Source: Microbacterium sp. Marseille-Q6965
GTDB lineage: Bacteria; Actinomycetota; Actinomycetes; Actinomycetales; Microbacteriaceae
DNA length: 64,000 nt
Direction of reading: 5' to 3'
NCBI RefSeq assembly: GCF_946151065.1
Contig: NZ_CAMGZA010000001.1
Location: forward strand, 682,001 to 746,000
Shown here piece by piece: positions 51,878-62,355 of this stretch. A model generated the notes under the pieces. That model saw nothing but the letters and a program-made list of their open reading frames with translations. It did no database searches and was not told where the DNA came from. Position 1 is the first letter of the stretch. Every line of letters starts with the position of its first letter. The position numbers were made by a program, and so were the translations under genes.

Positions 51878-52678
51878 GTGATCCGATTCGACGACGTCTC
51901 CGTCACCTATCCCACCGGCACGAAGGGGCTCGACGGCGTGAGCCTCGAGATCCCCGACGGTCAGTTCGTCGTCGTGGTCGGGCTGTCCGGAGCGGGCAAG
52001 TCGACCCTGATCCGCGCCATCAACGGGATCGTGCGCACGAGCGCCGGCAGCCTCGAGGTCGACGGTTTCCGGGTGGACGGTGCCTCGCCGCGACGGCTGC
52101 GGCAGCTCCGCTCGCGCGTGGGCATGATCTTCCAGTCGTTCAACCTCGTGCCGCGGTCCACGGTCCTGAACAACGTCCTCACGGGCCGCCTGCACACGAC
52201 GCCCTGGTGGCGAGCGCTGCTCGGGTGGTGGCGCAAGGCCGACACGGAGCTGGCCTTCCAGGCGCTCGAGCGGGTGGGCATCGTCGAGAAGGCCTACAAC
52301 CGGGCGTCCGCGCTCTCGGGCGGCCAGCAGCAGCGCGTGGCGATCGCCCGGGCGTTGGCGCAGGAGCCGTCGGTCATCCTCGCCGACGAGCCCGTCGCCT
52401 CGCTCGACCCACCGACCGCCAACATGGTGATGCGCGACCTGCAGCGCATCAACCGGGAGCTCGGCATCACGGTCATCGTGAACCTCCACTTCCTCGACCT
52501 CGCCACCCGGTACGCCGATCGGATCATCGGCATGCGCGCGGGCGCCGTCGTCTTCGACGGCTCGGCGTCCGAGGCTGACGACGCCGTCTTCGAGCAGATC
52601 TACGGCCGCTCGCTCAGCGCCGAGGATGTGCTGCCCGGCTCGCCCGCCGCGCAGATCGACCTGCCGGACGGCGCATGA
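51878..52678 (+). CDS. phnC: Phosphonate-type ABC transporter ATP-binding protein (PhnC-like)
   Basis: 266 residues from GTG 51878 (an in-frame TTG at 51866 is an alternative). Walker A GLSGAGKST (about 36-44), signature LSGGQQQR, Walker B VILADEPVASLD; the DEPVASLD form is characteristic of PhnC. It starts 55 nt after phnD and overlaps the first permease by ATGA. Confidence 0.92.
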   Translation: MIRFDDVSVTYPTGTKGLDGVSLEIPDGQFVVVVGLSGAGKSTLIRAINGIVRTSAGSLEVDGFRVDGASPRRLRQLRSRVGMIFQSFNLVPRSTVLNNVLTGRLHTTPWWRALLGWWRKADTELAFQALERVGIVEKAYNRASALSGGQQQRVAIARALAQEPSVILADEPVASLDPPTANMVMRDLQRINRELGITVIVNLHFLDLATRYADRIIGMRAGAVVFDGSASEADDAVFEQIYGRSLSAEDVLPGSPAAQIDLPDGA

Positions 52679-53475
52679 GCGCGCCACCCGCCCGCGTCTC
52701 GCCCCGGCCGCGCAAGCCGGCGCCCCGGCCGTTCTTCATCGTCGCGGGCATCGTCGCCGTCGCCATGACCGTGTGGTCGGCCGTCCAGATCGATTTCACG
52801 CTCATGCCCCTCCTCGAGGGCAATCCGCGTGCCGCGGGCATCATCGAGCAGTACCTCAACCCCAACTGGGCCTTCGTGCTGCAGGTGTGGCCGCAGTGGC
52901 TCGAGACGCTGCTGATGGCGGTGATCGCCTCCTTCGCCGGTGCCGTGCTGGGGCTCGTCTTCGCGCTCATGGGCTCGCATCGCTCGAACCGCTCTGCCTG
53001 GTTCCTCCGGGCGGTGCGAGCGCTCCTGTCGGTGCTGCGCTCACTGCCGGAGATCGGGTGGGCGTACCTCATGGTCGCCATGGTGGGGATCGGCTCGCTC
53101 GCCGGTGTGCTGGCACTCGTCGTCTTCAACATGGGCATCATCGCCAAGCTCACGAGCGAGACGATCGACGGCATCGACCGCGGCCCCGTCGAGGCCGCCG
53201 ACGCGGCGGGGGCGTCGACGATGCAGCGCATCGCCACGGCGGTGCTGCCCCAGATCTGGCCCGGGTACTTCTCCTACGTGCTGTACGTGTTCGAGATCAA
53301 TCTGCGCGCCTCCGCGATCATCGGCATGGTGGGGGCCGGGGGCATCGGTCAGGCCCTCAACGTCGAGCGCGCCCGATTCAACTACGACAACGTCTCGGCC
53401 ATCGTCGTCGGTTTCATCGTCATCGTCATCGTGCTCGACATCGTCTCGCAGACCCTGCGAAGGAGGCTGATGTGA
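52675..53475 (+). CDS. phnE: Phosphonate-type ABC transporter permease 1 (PhnE-like)
   Basis: 266 residues, about six membrane helices; binding-protein-dependent transport domain with the EAA loop E-A-A-D-A-A-G-A-S near residue 180. RSLPEIGWAYL and GAGGIGQAL are typical of PhnE. Works as a heterodimer with the next gene. Coupled by ATGA to phnC and by GTGA to permease 2. Confidence 0.9.
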   Translation: MSAPPARVSPRPRKPAPRPFFIVAGIVAVAMTVWSAVQIDFTLMPLLEGNPRAAGIIEQYLNPNWAFVLQVWPQWLETLLMAVIASFAGAVLGLVFALMGSHRSNRSAWFLRAVRALLSVLRSLPEIGWAYLMVAMVGIGSLAGVLALVVFNMGIIAKLTSETIDGIDRGPVEAADAAGASTMQRIATAVLPQIWPGYFSYVLYVFEINLRASAIIGMVGAGGIGQALNVERARFNYDNVSAIVVGFIVIVIVLDIVSQTLRRRLM

Positions 53476-54326
53476 GCGCCGCCGGCCTCCCCGCCGCGCG
53501 CCCTCCCGCGCCGTCGAAGCTCCCCGCCACCCTCGCCTTCGTCGCCGTCGCCGCCGTCGTCGTCGTGTGCGCCGTGGCGCTGCGCGCCGACTGGCCGGCA
53601 CTGCTCGGCCTGCCGGAGCGCATCGTCACCTACACCCGCCTGCTCACCGAGGGCTTCTGGGCCAACCCGTTCGCCGATCCCCAGCGCGAGTGGTGGACCG
53701 TGGCGTTCGACTTCATGTTCGACTCCCTCTCCATCGCGTGGATCGGCACGCTCATCGGCGCCCTGCTGTCGGTGCCGTTCGGGTTCGCCGCGGCGCGCAA
53801 CGTCGCGCCGGCGTGGCTCGTGTGGATCAGCCGCACGATCCTGAACGTGATCCGCGCGATCCCCGAGTTCATCCTCGCGATCGTGTTCCTCCTGCCGCTG
53901 TTCGGCTTCCACCCCGCTGCCGGCGCGATCGCCCTCGGCGTCGGATCGATCGGCACGCTCGGCAAGCTCACGAGCGAGGCGCTGGAGGACCTGCAGCCGG
54001 GCCCCGTCGAGGCACTGCGCGCCGCGGGCGCATCGGGTCTGTCGGTGCTGCGGTGGGGCATGCTGCCGCAGGTGATGCCCGAGATCGTCTCGTTCTGGCT
54101 CTACCGCTTCGAGGTGAACATCCGCGCCGGCGCGATCCTCGGCATGCTGGGCCTCGGCGGCATCGGATTCCTCTTCGACCAGCTCTTCAACGGCCGCGAG
54201 TGGGCGCGCGCGGGGATCGCGCTTCTCGTCACGGTGGTCGTCACGATCGTCGTCGATCAGCTCTCGGCGGCCGTGCGGCATCGCATCATCGGACGCGAGC
54301 AGTTCTCGCACCGCGACGTCTTCTGA
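53472..54326 (+). CDS. phnE2: Phosphonate-type ABC transporter permease 2 (PhnE-like)
   Basis: 284 residues from GTG 53472, with AGGAGG 5 nt upstream inside the preceding gene. Paralogous to the first permease (EAA loop E-A-L-R-A-A-G-A-S; RAIPEFILA), with an N-terminal hydrophobic helix (about 20-40). Last gene of the importer operon; no clear terminator follows before the next promoter-like element at 54382. Confidence 0.9.
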   Translation: MSAAGLPAARPPAPSKLPATLAFVAVAAVVVVCAVALRADWPALLGLPERIVTYTRLLTEGFWANPFADPQREWWTVAFDFMFDSLSIAWIGTLIGALLSVPFGFAAARNVAPAWLVWISRTILNVIRAIPEFILAIVFLLPLFGFHPAAGAIALGVGSIGTLGKLTSEALEDLQPGPVEALRAAGASGLSVLRWGMLPQVMPEIVSFWLYRFEVNIRAGAILGMLGLGGIGFLFDQLFNGREWARAGIALLVTVVVTIVVDQLSAAVRHRIIGREQFSHRDVF

Positions 54327-54393
54327 CCGTCGCACGCTCCGGCGTCCCCCGCCACTGCGTAGGGCGCGCGAGGTCCGGCAATAGGCTGGAGCG

Positions 54394-55899
54394 GTGAGGA
54401 TCCGAGCGCGGGCGTGGGAGTGGATCGCACCCGTGCTCGTCACGGTCCTGGCGGCGCTGCCTCGCCTGATCGCCCTGGGCCGCCCGCCGGAGCTCGCGTT
54501 CGACGAGACCTACTACGTCAAGGACGCGTGGTCGCTGTGGAACCTCGGTTACGAGGCCCGCTGGCCGGATGACATCGACGCCGCCTTCGCCGCGGGAGAC
54601 ACGCAGGCGTTCACCTCCGACCCGTCCTTCGTCGTTCATCCGCCGCTCGGGAAGTGGCTGATCGGCCTGGGAATGGCGGCCTTCGGGCCCGGCGAGCCCG
54701 CGGGATGGCGGATCGCCGTGGCGTTGGCCGGCATCGCGATGGTCCCGGTGCTCTACGCGATCGCTCGACGCCTCTCGGGGTCGGTGGTGGTCGGCGCGGT
54801 CGCCGGGGGCCTGATGGCAATCGACGGGCTGGGCATCGCGATGAGCCGCGTGGCCATGCTGGACGGCTTCCTCGCCCTGTTCGTCCTGATCGCCGTGCTG
54901 TTCCTCGTGATGGATCACGAGGGCGCCCGCCGACGCCTCCAGGCGGCGCAGGGGACGGCGCTCGGACCGGTCCTGTGGAGACGGCCGTGGGTGCTGGCCG
55001 CGGGCGTGGCGCTCGGGGCGGCGACGGCCGTGAAGTGGTCCGGCCTGTACGCACTGGCCGGGCTCGGGCTGTGGCTGGTCGCCCGCGACGCGCTCGACCG
55101 GCGACGGGCACGGATCGAGGGCTGGCTGCCGTCGGCGGTGGTGCGACAGGGCCCCGCTTCGTTCCTGCTTCTCGTTCCCGTGGCCGCGGCGACGTACCTC
55201 GCGTCGTGGACCGGGTGGCTCGCCACCGCGGGCGGCTACGACCGCCAGTCCGACCCGAACGCCCTCGTCGCCCTGTGGAACTACCATCGCGCCGTCTACG
55301 GCTTCCACGTGGGCCTGAGCACGAGCCACCCGTACGAGAGCCCCGCATGGCAGTGGCCGCTGCTGCTGCGGCCCACGGCGATGTGGACGGATCGCCCCGA
55401 CGTCGGGCAGGCGTCGTGCCTGGGCAGCGACGACTGCCTCGCGGTGATCACCAGCCTGCCGAACCCGGTCGTCTGGTACGCGGGCATGGCGGCGCTGATC
55501 GTGCTGGCGGTCGCGCTGGTCCGCACCCGCCGCACGCGCTTCGCCGTGCCCCTCGTGGGCGTCGGCGTCACCTGGCTGCCGTGGCTGCTGTACCCCGAGC
55601 GGACGACGTTCCAGTTCTACTCCATCGCGATGCTGCCGTTCGTGTGCCTCGGGCTCGCTCTGGCGCTGCAGTACCTGTGCCGCGAGCGCGAGCCGGTCCT
55701 GCTTCCCGACCCGACGGCCGACGAGCGCGCCCTGGCCGTGGCGCACGCGGGCCGTCAGCGCCGGGCATGGATGGTCGCGTCGGCCGCCTACCTCGCCCTC
55801 GCGGGCGCGAACGCCGTGTGGTTCCTGCCGCTGTCGACCGGCATCCTCGAGCCCTACCGGCTCTGGTATCTGCACATGTGGCTTCCCGGCTGGGTATGA
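54394..55899 (+). CDS. pmt: Dolichyl-phosphate-mannose--protein mannosyltransferase family (GT39)
   Basis: 501 residues with about ten membrane segments. The essential Asp-Glu of the first extracytoplasmic loop is in FDETYYVKD (about residue 35). VKWSGLYAL and the C-terminal YSIAMLPF and W-Y-L-H-M-W elements are typical of actinobacterial Pmt. It transfers mannose from a polyprenyl-phosphate donor to Ser/Thr of secreted proteins. GTG 54394 lies 6 nt after TAGGCT (54382-54387), a leaderless layout. Ends in a strong terminator. Confidence 0.92.
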   Translation: MRIRARAWEWIAPVLVTVLAALPRLIALGRPPELAFDETYYVKDAWSLWNLGYEARWPDDIDAAFAAGDTQAFTSDPSFVVHPPLGKWLIGLGMAAFGPGEPAGWRIAVALAGIAMVPVLYAIARRLSGSVVVGAVAGGLMAIDGLGIAMSRVAMLDGFLALFVLIAVLFLVMDHEGARRRLQAAQGTALGPVLWRRPWVLAAGVALGAATAVKWSGLYALAGLGLWLVARDALDRRRARIEGWLPSAVVRQGPASFLLLVPVAAATYLASWTGWLATAGGYDRQSDPNALVALWNYHRAVYGFHVGLSTSHPYESPAWQWPLLLRPTAMWTDRPDVGQASCLGSDDCLAVITSLPNPVVWYAGMAALIVLAVALVRTRRTRFAVPLVGVGVTWLPWLLYPERTTFQFYSIAMLPFVCLGLALALQYLCREREPVLLPDPTADERALAVAHAGRQRRAWMVASAAYLALAGANAVWFLPLSTGILEPYRLWYLHMWLPGWV

Positions 55900-55903
55900 C
55901 GCG

Positions 55904-55937
55904 GAAGGGCCGGTCCTCGAACGAGGACCGGCCCTTC
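55904..55937. terminator. Strong bidirectional terminator
   Basis: A perfect 16-bp inverted repeat with a 2-nt loop (arms 55904-55919 and 55922-55937), between the convergent pmt and aldo/keto reductase genes. Confidence 0.8.
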
Positions 55938-55959
55938 GCCGCGGGTCGCGCGGACGCGC

Positions 55960-56805
<846 letters not shown>

Positions 56806-56875
56806 CTAAGACCCGCGACGGCACGGGCTGACGTGCCGGCGCTCCCGCGCCTTGCGACCGGCGCGGACGGGGCGA

Positions 56876-58168
56876 TCACGACAGCGCGCGCACCCGCTCG
56901 CGCTCGGCCTCGACCGCCGCGACGCGCTCGAACAGCGCGTCGAACACGCTCGCCCGGTCGAACTGCAGCGCGTACTCGCGGGCACGGCCCTCCCAGGCGG
57001 CGCGCTCCTGCGCGTCCATCGCGAGCGCCCGGTCGATGGCCGCGGCGATCTGGTCGGGCGCGTCCACGTCGATGATGATCGCCGTATCGCCCACCGCCTC
57101 ACCCACTCCCCCGGTGAGGGTCGTGATGGCGGGCCCTCCGCCGGAGAGCGCCTTCTCGGCGAGCGCGATGCCGAAGGTCTCGATGAACTCGGGGCGCGGC
57201 TTCGTCGGCAGCACATACGCCGCCGCGCCGGCGAAGAGGAACGGCTTCTCGGCGTCGTCCACGTCGACGAGGAAGCGGATGCGATCGGCGGCCGGAGAGG
57301 CCGCGGCGATCTCGCGCAGCTCTCCCTCCTCGGGCCCGCGGCCCGCGATCACCAGCTCGCGATCCGAGGCCTGCTCCGACGCGGCGAAACCGGCGATGAG
57401 GTCATCCACGCCCTTGGCGCGGGCGAGGCGGGAGAGGTAGAAGACGTACCCGTCGCGCGCGAGGCCTCGGCGTGCGAGATGCCGATCCACCTCCTCCGGG
57501 TCGAGACCGATGAACAGCGCCGCGTTGATGGCGGGGTAGGAGATCGCCACGCGCTCCTGGCACCGCGCCGCGTAGTTCGTGCCGTGGCGTGCGTCGAGGT
57601 GACGCGCCTCCTCGACGATGAGGTCCTTCGTGTACTGGCTCACCGCGACGCAGACGTCGCTGGCCAGGTACGACTCGAGCACGTGCGCGGCCGCGCCGAA
57701 GCGATCCGCCTCGATGCACTGGCGGACGACGTTGGTGATGTCGGATCCGACCGCCTCCGCCACCGTGATGACGTTCACGGGCAGCCCCGTGCGGCGGGCG
57801 ACCTCGACGGCGTCGGTCACCGCGGTGGTGTGCGGCGAGAGGTAGAGCGACATCGCGACCGTCGGCACGCCGTCGGTGAACAGCTCCACCAGGCGCCCGA
57901 CGAGGCCGCCGATGTAGCGGCCGTCCACGACCTTGTAGTCGCCCACAGGCTCGGGCCGTTCCACGGTGATGCCCTCGCTGTAGGGCAGCACCGTGTCGAG
58001 CGGCTTCAGCGGCAGCCCGGCGGACTCGAGCCGTTCGATCGGCCAGGTCACGATGCGCACGTCGTCGAAGCCGCGCAGCAGCGCGGCCTCCGCGAGGTTG
58101 CGGGCTTCGCCGGAGTGCCCGCAGATGACGGGATCGGCACGGACGACGATGACGAGTCGACGGCTCAT
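56876..58168 (-). CDS. Glycosyltransferase, GT-B fold (GT4-like)
   Basis: 430 residues. GT-B layout: an N-terminal domain with GHSGEARNLAEAAL, and a C-terminal donor domain with YLSRLARAKGVDDL, VIAGRGPEE and P-E-F-I-E-T-F-G-I-A-L-A-E-K-A (E-x7-E motif near residue 345). Retaining transferase acting on a nucleotide sugar; acceptor unknown. ATG 58168 is preceded at 6 nt by CAGACT on the minus strand; an in-frame ATG ten codons upstream (58198) is less likely. Confidence 0.85.
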   Translation of the reverse strand: MSRRLVIVVRADPVICGHSGEARNLAEAALLRGFDDVRIVTWPIERLESAGLPLKPLDTVLPYSEGITVERPEPVGDYKVVDGRYIGGLVGRLVELFTDGVPTVAMSLYLSPHTTAVTDAVEVARRTGLPVNVITVAEAVGSDITNVVRQCIEADRFGAAAHVLESYLASDVCVAVSQYTKDLIVEEARHLDARHGTNYAARCQERVAISYPAINAALFIGLDPEEVDRHLARRGLARDGYVFYLSRLARAKGVDDLIAGFAASEQASDRELVIAGRGPEEGELREIAAASPAADRIRFLVDVDDAEKPFLFAGAAAYVLPTKPRPEFIETFGIALAEKALSGGGPAITTLTGGVGEAVGDTAIIIDVDAPDQIAAAIDRALAMDAQERAAWEGRAREYALQFDRASVFDALFERVAAVEAERERVRALS

Positions 58169-58268
58169 CGCGCCAGTCTGCGGGTTCGAATGCGTCATGC
58201 GTGTTACGGAACCAGGAACGTCGGCTGAACGCCAGGGGCGCGGTGCATCGGCCATAGACTGGAGGGCT

Positions 58269-61200
58269 ATGCCCGAGCCCACGATCGCCTATCCGCCGGA
58301 GCTGCCCGTCAGCGCCGCGCGGGACGAGATCGCCGCGGCGCTGCGCGCCCATCAGGTCGTGATCGTCGCCGGCGCCACCGGATCGGGCAAGACGACGCAG
58401 TTGCCCAAGATCGCGCTCGAGCTGGGCCGGGAGCGCATCGCCCACACGCAGCCGCGGCGGCTGGCGGCCCGCACGATCGCCGAGCGCGTGGCCGAGGAGC
58501 TGCAGGTGGAGCTCGGAGGGCTCGTCGGGTACAAGGTGCGCTTCACCGACCAGGTCTCCGACGCCACGCGGATCGCGCTGATGACCGACGGCATCCTGCT
58601 CAACGAGATCCACCGCGACCGGCTGCTGCGCCGCTACGACACGATCATCGTCGACGAGGCGCACGAGCGCTCCCTCAACGTCGACTTCCTGCTCGGCTAC
58701 CTCAAGCGCCTCCTGCCGGAGCGGCCCGACCTCAAGGTCGTGATCACGTCGGCGACGATCGACCCCGAGTCCTTCGCGGCGCATTTCGCGTCACCGGACG
58801 GCACCCCCGCCCCGATCATCGAGGTCTCCGGCCGCACCTACCCCGTCGAGATCCGCTACCGGCCGCTCGTCGCGAATGACACCGTCGGCACAACGAAGGA
58901 AGACTCGTTGCCCGCACCGGCCGAGTCCCCCGGCTCCGCGGTTTCCGGCGCGGATCTCCTTCGTTATGCAGCGGAGGACGAGGTGTCGGGCATCGTCGCC
59001 GCGCTGCGCGAGCTCGACCGCGAGGCGCCGGGAGACGTGCTCGTGTTCCTGCCCGGCGAGGCCGAGATCCGGGACGCCGCCGACGCCGTACGGGGTGCCT
59101 TCGCGAACCAGGCCGCGCCGACCGAGGTGCTGCCGCTGTACGGCCGCCTGAGCGCCGCCGAGCAGCACCGCGTCTTCGAGCGGTCGACCGTCGCGGGCCT
59201 GCGCCGCCGGGTGGTGCTCGCGACCAACGTGGCCGAGACGTCGCTGACGGTGCCGGGCATCAAGTACGTCATCGACACGGGCACGGCGCGCATCTCGCGG
59301 TATTCGAACCGCGCGAAGGTGCAGCGCCTGCCGATCGAGCCCATCTCCCAGGCCTCCGCGCAGCAGCGCTCGGGACGTGCGGGCCGCACGAGCGAGGGCA
59401 TCGCGATCCGGCTCTACGCGGAGGAGGACTTCGCGCGGCGACCCGAGTTCACCGAGCCCGAGATCCTGCGCACCTCGCTCGCCTCGGTGATCCTGCAGAT
59501 GCTCGCGCTCGGCTTCGGCGACATCAGCGAGTTCCCCTTCCTCACCCCGCCCGACTCGCGGGGCGTCAAGGCCGCGCTCGACCTGCTCGTCGAGCTCGGT
59601 GCCGTACAGCTGGGCCGCGGCGAGCCTCGCCTGACGCGCATCGGCCGCGACATCGCCCGCCTGCCGATCGATCCCCGCTTCGCGCGCATGCTCGTCGAGG
59701 CGGGACGCACGGGCGTCCAGGACGAGGTGCTCGCGATCGTGTCGGGGCTGTCGATCCAGGACGTGCGCGAACGCCCCGAGGACCAGCGCGAGCAGGCGGA
59801 TCAGGCACACGCCCGCTTCGCCGATCCGGCCAGCGACTTCCTGGGGCTGCTGCGGCTGTGGGAGTACCTGCGCGCCAAGCAGCGCGAGCTGGGCTCGAGC
59901 GCTTTCCGTCGGATGTGCCGGCAGGAGTTCCTCAACTACGTGCGCGTGCGCGAGTGGTTCGACGTGCACCGCCAGCTGCGCGGCATGCTCCCGAAGCCGA
60001 CGCGCGGCGACGGCGCGGCGGGTCAGGCCGCCCCGCGCCGGGGCCGCTCCCCCCAGCCCGACCCGGCGGCGCGCGCTCGTGACCCGCGCGGCGCCGCGGG
60101 CGCGGAGGCGGGCACGGACCGTGCCGGCCCCGAGACCGGTCACCCGCAGGGCGACGCGATCCACCGCGCCCTGCTGGCGGGGCTGCTGTCGCAGATCGGC
60201 ACGCTCGACACCCGAGAAGCCCCGTCGGCGCGGAAGGGCCGGCCGGCTCCGGCCGAGTACCGCGGCGCGCGCGGCATCCGCTTCTCGATCTTCCCCGGAT
60301 CGGCCCTGCGGCGTCAGCGCCCGCAGGCCCTCATGGCCGCCGAGCTCGTGGAGACCTCGCGCCTGTTCGCTCGCACCGTGGCGCGCATCGACCCGGCGTG
60401 GGCCGAGCCGCTGGCCGGCGACCTGGCCAAGCGCCAGGTGTCGGAGCCGCACTGGTCCAAAGACGCCGGCGCCGCGATCGCCTCGGAGAAGGTGACGCTG
60501 TTCGGCGTCGAGATCGTGCCGCGCCGACGCATCCCGTTCGCCCGCGTCGACCGGCCCGCCGCGCGCGAGCTGTTCCTGCGCCACGCTCTCGTCGAGGGCG
60601 AGTGGGATCCCTCCGTGCTGCCCCAGAACGTCACTCAGTTCCTGCGGCAGAACGCCGAGCTGCGCCGCCGACTCGAGAAGCTCGAGGAGCGCGAGCGCCG
60701 CCGCGACATCCTCGCCGGCGACGAGGCCGTCTTCGCCTTCTACGACGCGCGGATCCCGCAGGACGTCTACGACGTGCGCTCCTTCGAGGCCTGGTGGCGG
60801 GAGGGCCTGAAGCGGCAGCCGAGGCTGCTGACCATGCGCGAGGAGGACCTCGTCGACGGCGCCGCGACGGCGGACGCGCGGGACTTCCCGACGAAGTGGA
60901 CCCAGGGCGACCAGACGCTGGGGCTCGCCTATCGCTTCGAGCCGGGCGCCCCCGACGACGGTGTGACGGTGGTGATCCCGCTCCCCCTGCTCGCGCAGGT
61001 CGAACCCCTCGGGTTCGACTGGCAGGTGCCCGGCATGCGCGACGAGCTGATCACGGCGATGCTCAAGGCGCTGCCGAAGGCGATGCGCCGCCACGTCGTC
61101 CCCGCCGCGGACTGGGCCGCGCGATTCTCCGAGGAGCTGCGGGGGCAGGGCCCCGAGGACCACGCCGGCCGCCCGCCGCTCCCCCTGGCGGATGCTCTCG

Positions 61201-62321
61201 CCCGTCTCGTGCAGCGGCAGGCGAATCAGCCCGTGAGCGCGGCGGACATCGAGTTCGATCGCGTGCCCGAGCACCTGCGCATGTCGTTCCGTGCCGTCGA
61301 CCCGCGCGGACGCGCGGTGGGATCGGACCGCGACCTCGAGGCGCTGAAGCGGCGGCTCGAGGGGAAGGCGCGCGACAGCGTGGCGCGACAATTGGACCGC
61401 GCGGGCCAGCGGGCCGCGAAGGGCGCCGACCGGGTCGCGCAGGCGACCACCGTGCACTCCTCCATCGAGCGCACCGGTCTGACGGACTGGGATCTCGGCG
61501 ACCTGCCCGAGGTGGTCGACACGCGCGTGGCCGGAGGCGTGGTGCGCGGGTACCCGGCCCTGGTCGACACGAAGGACGGCGTGGCGCTGCGCGTGGAGGC
61601 CACGGCCGAGGCCGCACAGCGGGCAAGCCGCACCGGCGTGCGGCGACTCGTGCTGCTGCAGGTGCCGAGCCCCGTGTCGTACATCCAGGACCACCTCACG
61701 GCGAACGAGAAGCTCGCGCTGGCCGCCTCGCCCTACCCGTCCGCGCGCGCGGTGATCGAGGACTGCCGCGCCGCCGTCGCCGATGCCGTGCTCGACCGCC
61801 ACGGGGCCGTCCGCACGCGCGCGCAGTTCGAGGCGGTGCGTGACGAGGTCAGCCGTGGCTCGGTGGACGACGTGCTCGCGACGGTCTCGCTCGTCGCGCG
61901 CATCCTCACGGCCGCGCGCGACGTCGAGAAGGCCATGAAGCGCGCCACCTCGATGACGCTGCTCGGCGCCCTCAATGACGTCCGCGGCCAGCTCGCCGGG
62001 CTCGTTCATCCGGGGTTCGTCCTGGCCACGGGTCTCGAGCGCCTGCGGCACCTGCCGCGCTACCTGGAGGCCGCGCGCATCCGGCTCGAGCAGCTGCCCG
62101 ACAACCCGGGCAGAGACCGCGCCTGGATGACGGAGTACGAGCGCGCCGCGGCGGCCTTCACCGAGGCGGGCGGGACCGTCCCGCTCCCCGGTGACGCAGC
62201 CCCTCGGCTCGTCGCGGCGCGCTGGCTGCTCGAGGAGCTGCGCGTCAGCCTCTTCGCGCAGCGCCTCGGCACGGCGGAGGCCGTGTCGGTTCAGCGCGTG
62301 CAGAAGGCACTGAAGGCGTGA
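58269..62321 (+). CDS. hrpA: ATP-dependent RNA helicase HrpA
   Basis: 1350 residues. DEAH helicase core (about 15-560): Walker A GATGSGKTTQ, DEAHERS, SAT, and QRSGRAGRT. Then HA2 and OB-fold regions, and a long C-terminal DUF3418 domain. Two low-complexity insertions stand out. One near residues 205-240 is bounded in DNA by a 9-bp inverted repeat (58892-58900 and 58957-58965). The other is a Pro/Arg/Gly-rich stretch near 575-640. ATG 58269 is preceded by TAGACT 8 nt upstream and GGAGG. Acts in mRNA processing and stalled-ribosome rescue in other bacteria. Confidence 0.94.
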   Translation: MPEPTIAYPPELPVSAARDEIAAALRAHQVVIVAGATGSGKTTQLPKIALELGRERIAHTQPRRLAARTIAERVAEELQVELGGLVGYKVRFTDQVSDATRIALMTDGILLNEIHRDRLLRRYDTIIVDEAHERSLNVDFLLGYLKRLLPERPDLKVVITSATIDPESFAAHFASPDGTPAPIIEVSGRTYPVEIRYRPLVANDTVGTTKEDSLPAPAESPGSAVSGADLLRYAAEDEVSGIVAALRELDREAPGDVLVFLPGEAEIRDAADAVRGAFANQAAPTEVLPLYGRLSAAEQHRVFERSTVAGLRRRVVLATNVAETSLTVPGIKYVIDTGTARISRYSNRAKVQRLPIEPISQASAQQRSGRAGRTSEGIAIRLYAEEDFARRPEFTEPEILRTSLASVILQMLALGFGDISEFPFLTPPDSRGVKAALDLLVELGAVQLGRGEPRLTRIGRDIARLPIDPRFARMLVEAGRTGVQDEVLAIVSGLSIQDVRERPEDQREQADQAHARFADPASDFLGLLRLWEYLRAKQRELGSSAFRRMCRQEFLNYVRVREWFDVHRQLRGMLPKPTRGDGAAGQAAPRRGRSPQPDPAARARDPRGAAGAEAGTDRAGPETGHPQGDAIHRALLAGLLSQIGTLDTREAPSARKGRPAPAEYRGARGIRFSIFPGSALRRQRPQALMAAELVETSRLFARTVARIDPAWAEPLAGDLAKRQVSEPHWSKDAGAAIASEKVTLFGVEIVPRRRIPFARVDRPAARELFLRHALVEGEWDPSVLPQNVTQFLRQNAELRRRLEKLEERERRRDILAGDEAVFAFYDARIPQDVYDVRSFEAWWREGLKRQPRLLTMREEDLVDGAATADARDFPTKWTQGDQTLGLAYRFEPGAPDDGVTVVIPLPLLAQVEPLGFDWQVPGMRDELITAMLKALPKAMRRHVVPAADWAARFSEELRGQGPEDHAGRPPLPLADALARLVQRQANQPVSAADIEFDRVPEHLRMSFRAVDPRGRAVGSDRDLEALKRRLEGKARDSVARQLDRAGQRAAKGADRVAQATTVHSSIERTGLTDWDLGDLPEVVDTRVAGGVVRGYPALVDTKDGVALRVEATAEAAQRASRTGVRRLVLLQVPSPVSYIQDHLTANEKLALAASPYPSARAVIEDCRAAVADAVLDRHGAVRTRAQFEAVRDEVSRGSVDDVLATVSLVARILTAARDVEKAMKRATSMTLLGALNDVRGQLAGLVHPGFVLATGLERLRHLPRYLEAARIRLEQLPDNPGRDRAWMTEYERAAAAFTEAGGTVPLPGDAAPRLVAARWLLEELRVSLFAQRLGTAEAVSVQRVQKALKA

Positions 62322-62355
62322 TCCGGACGCCCGGGCAAGCGCCTATCGTGGCCTC

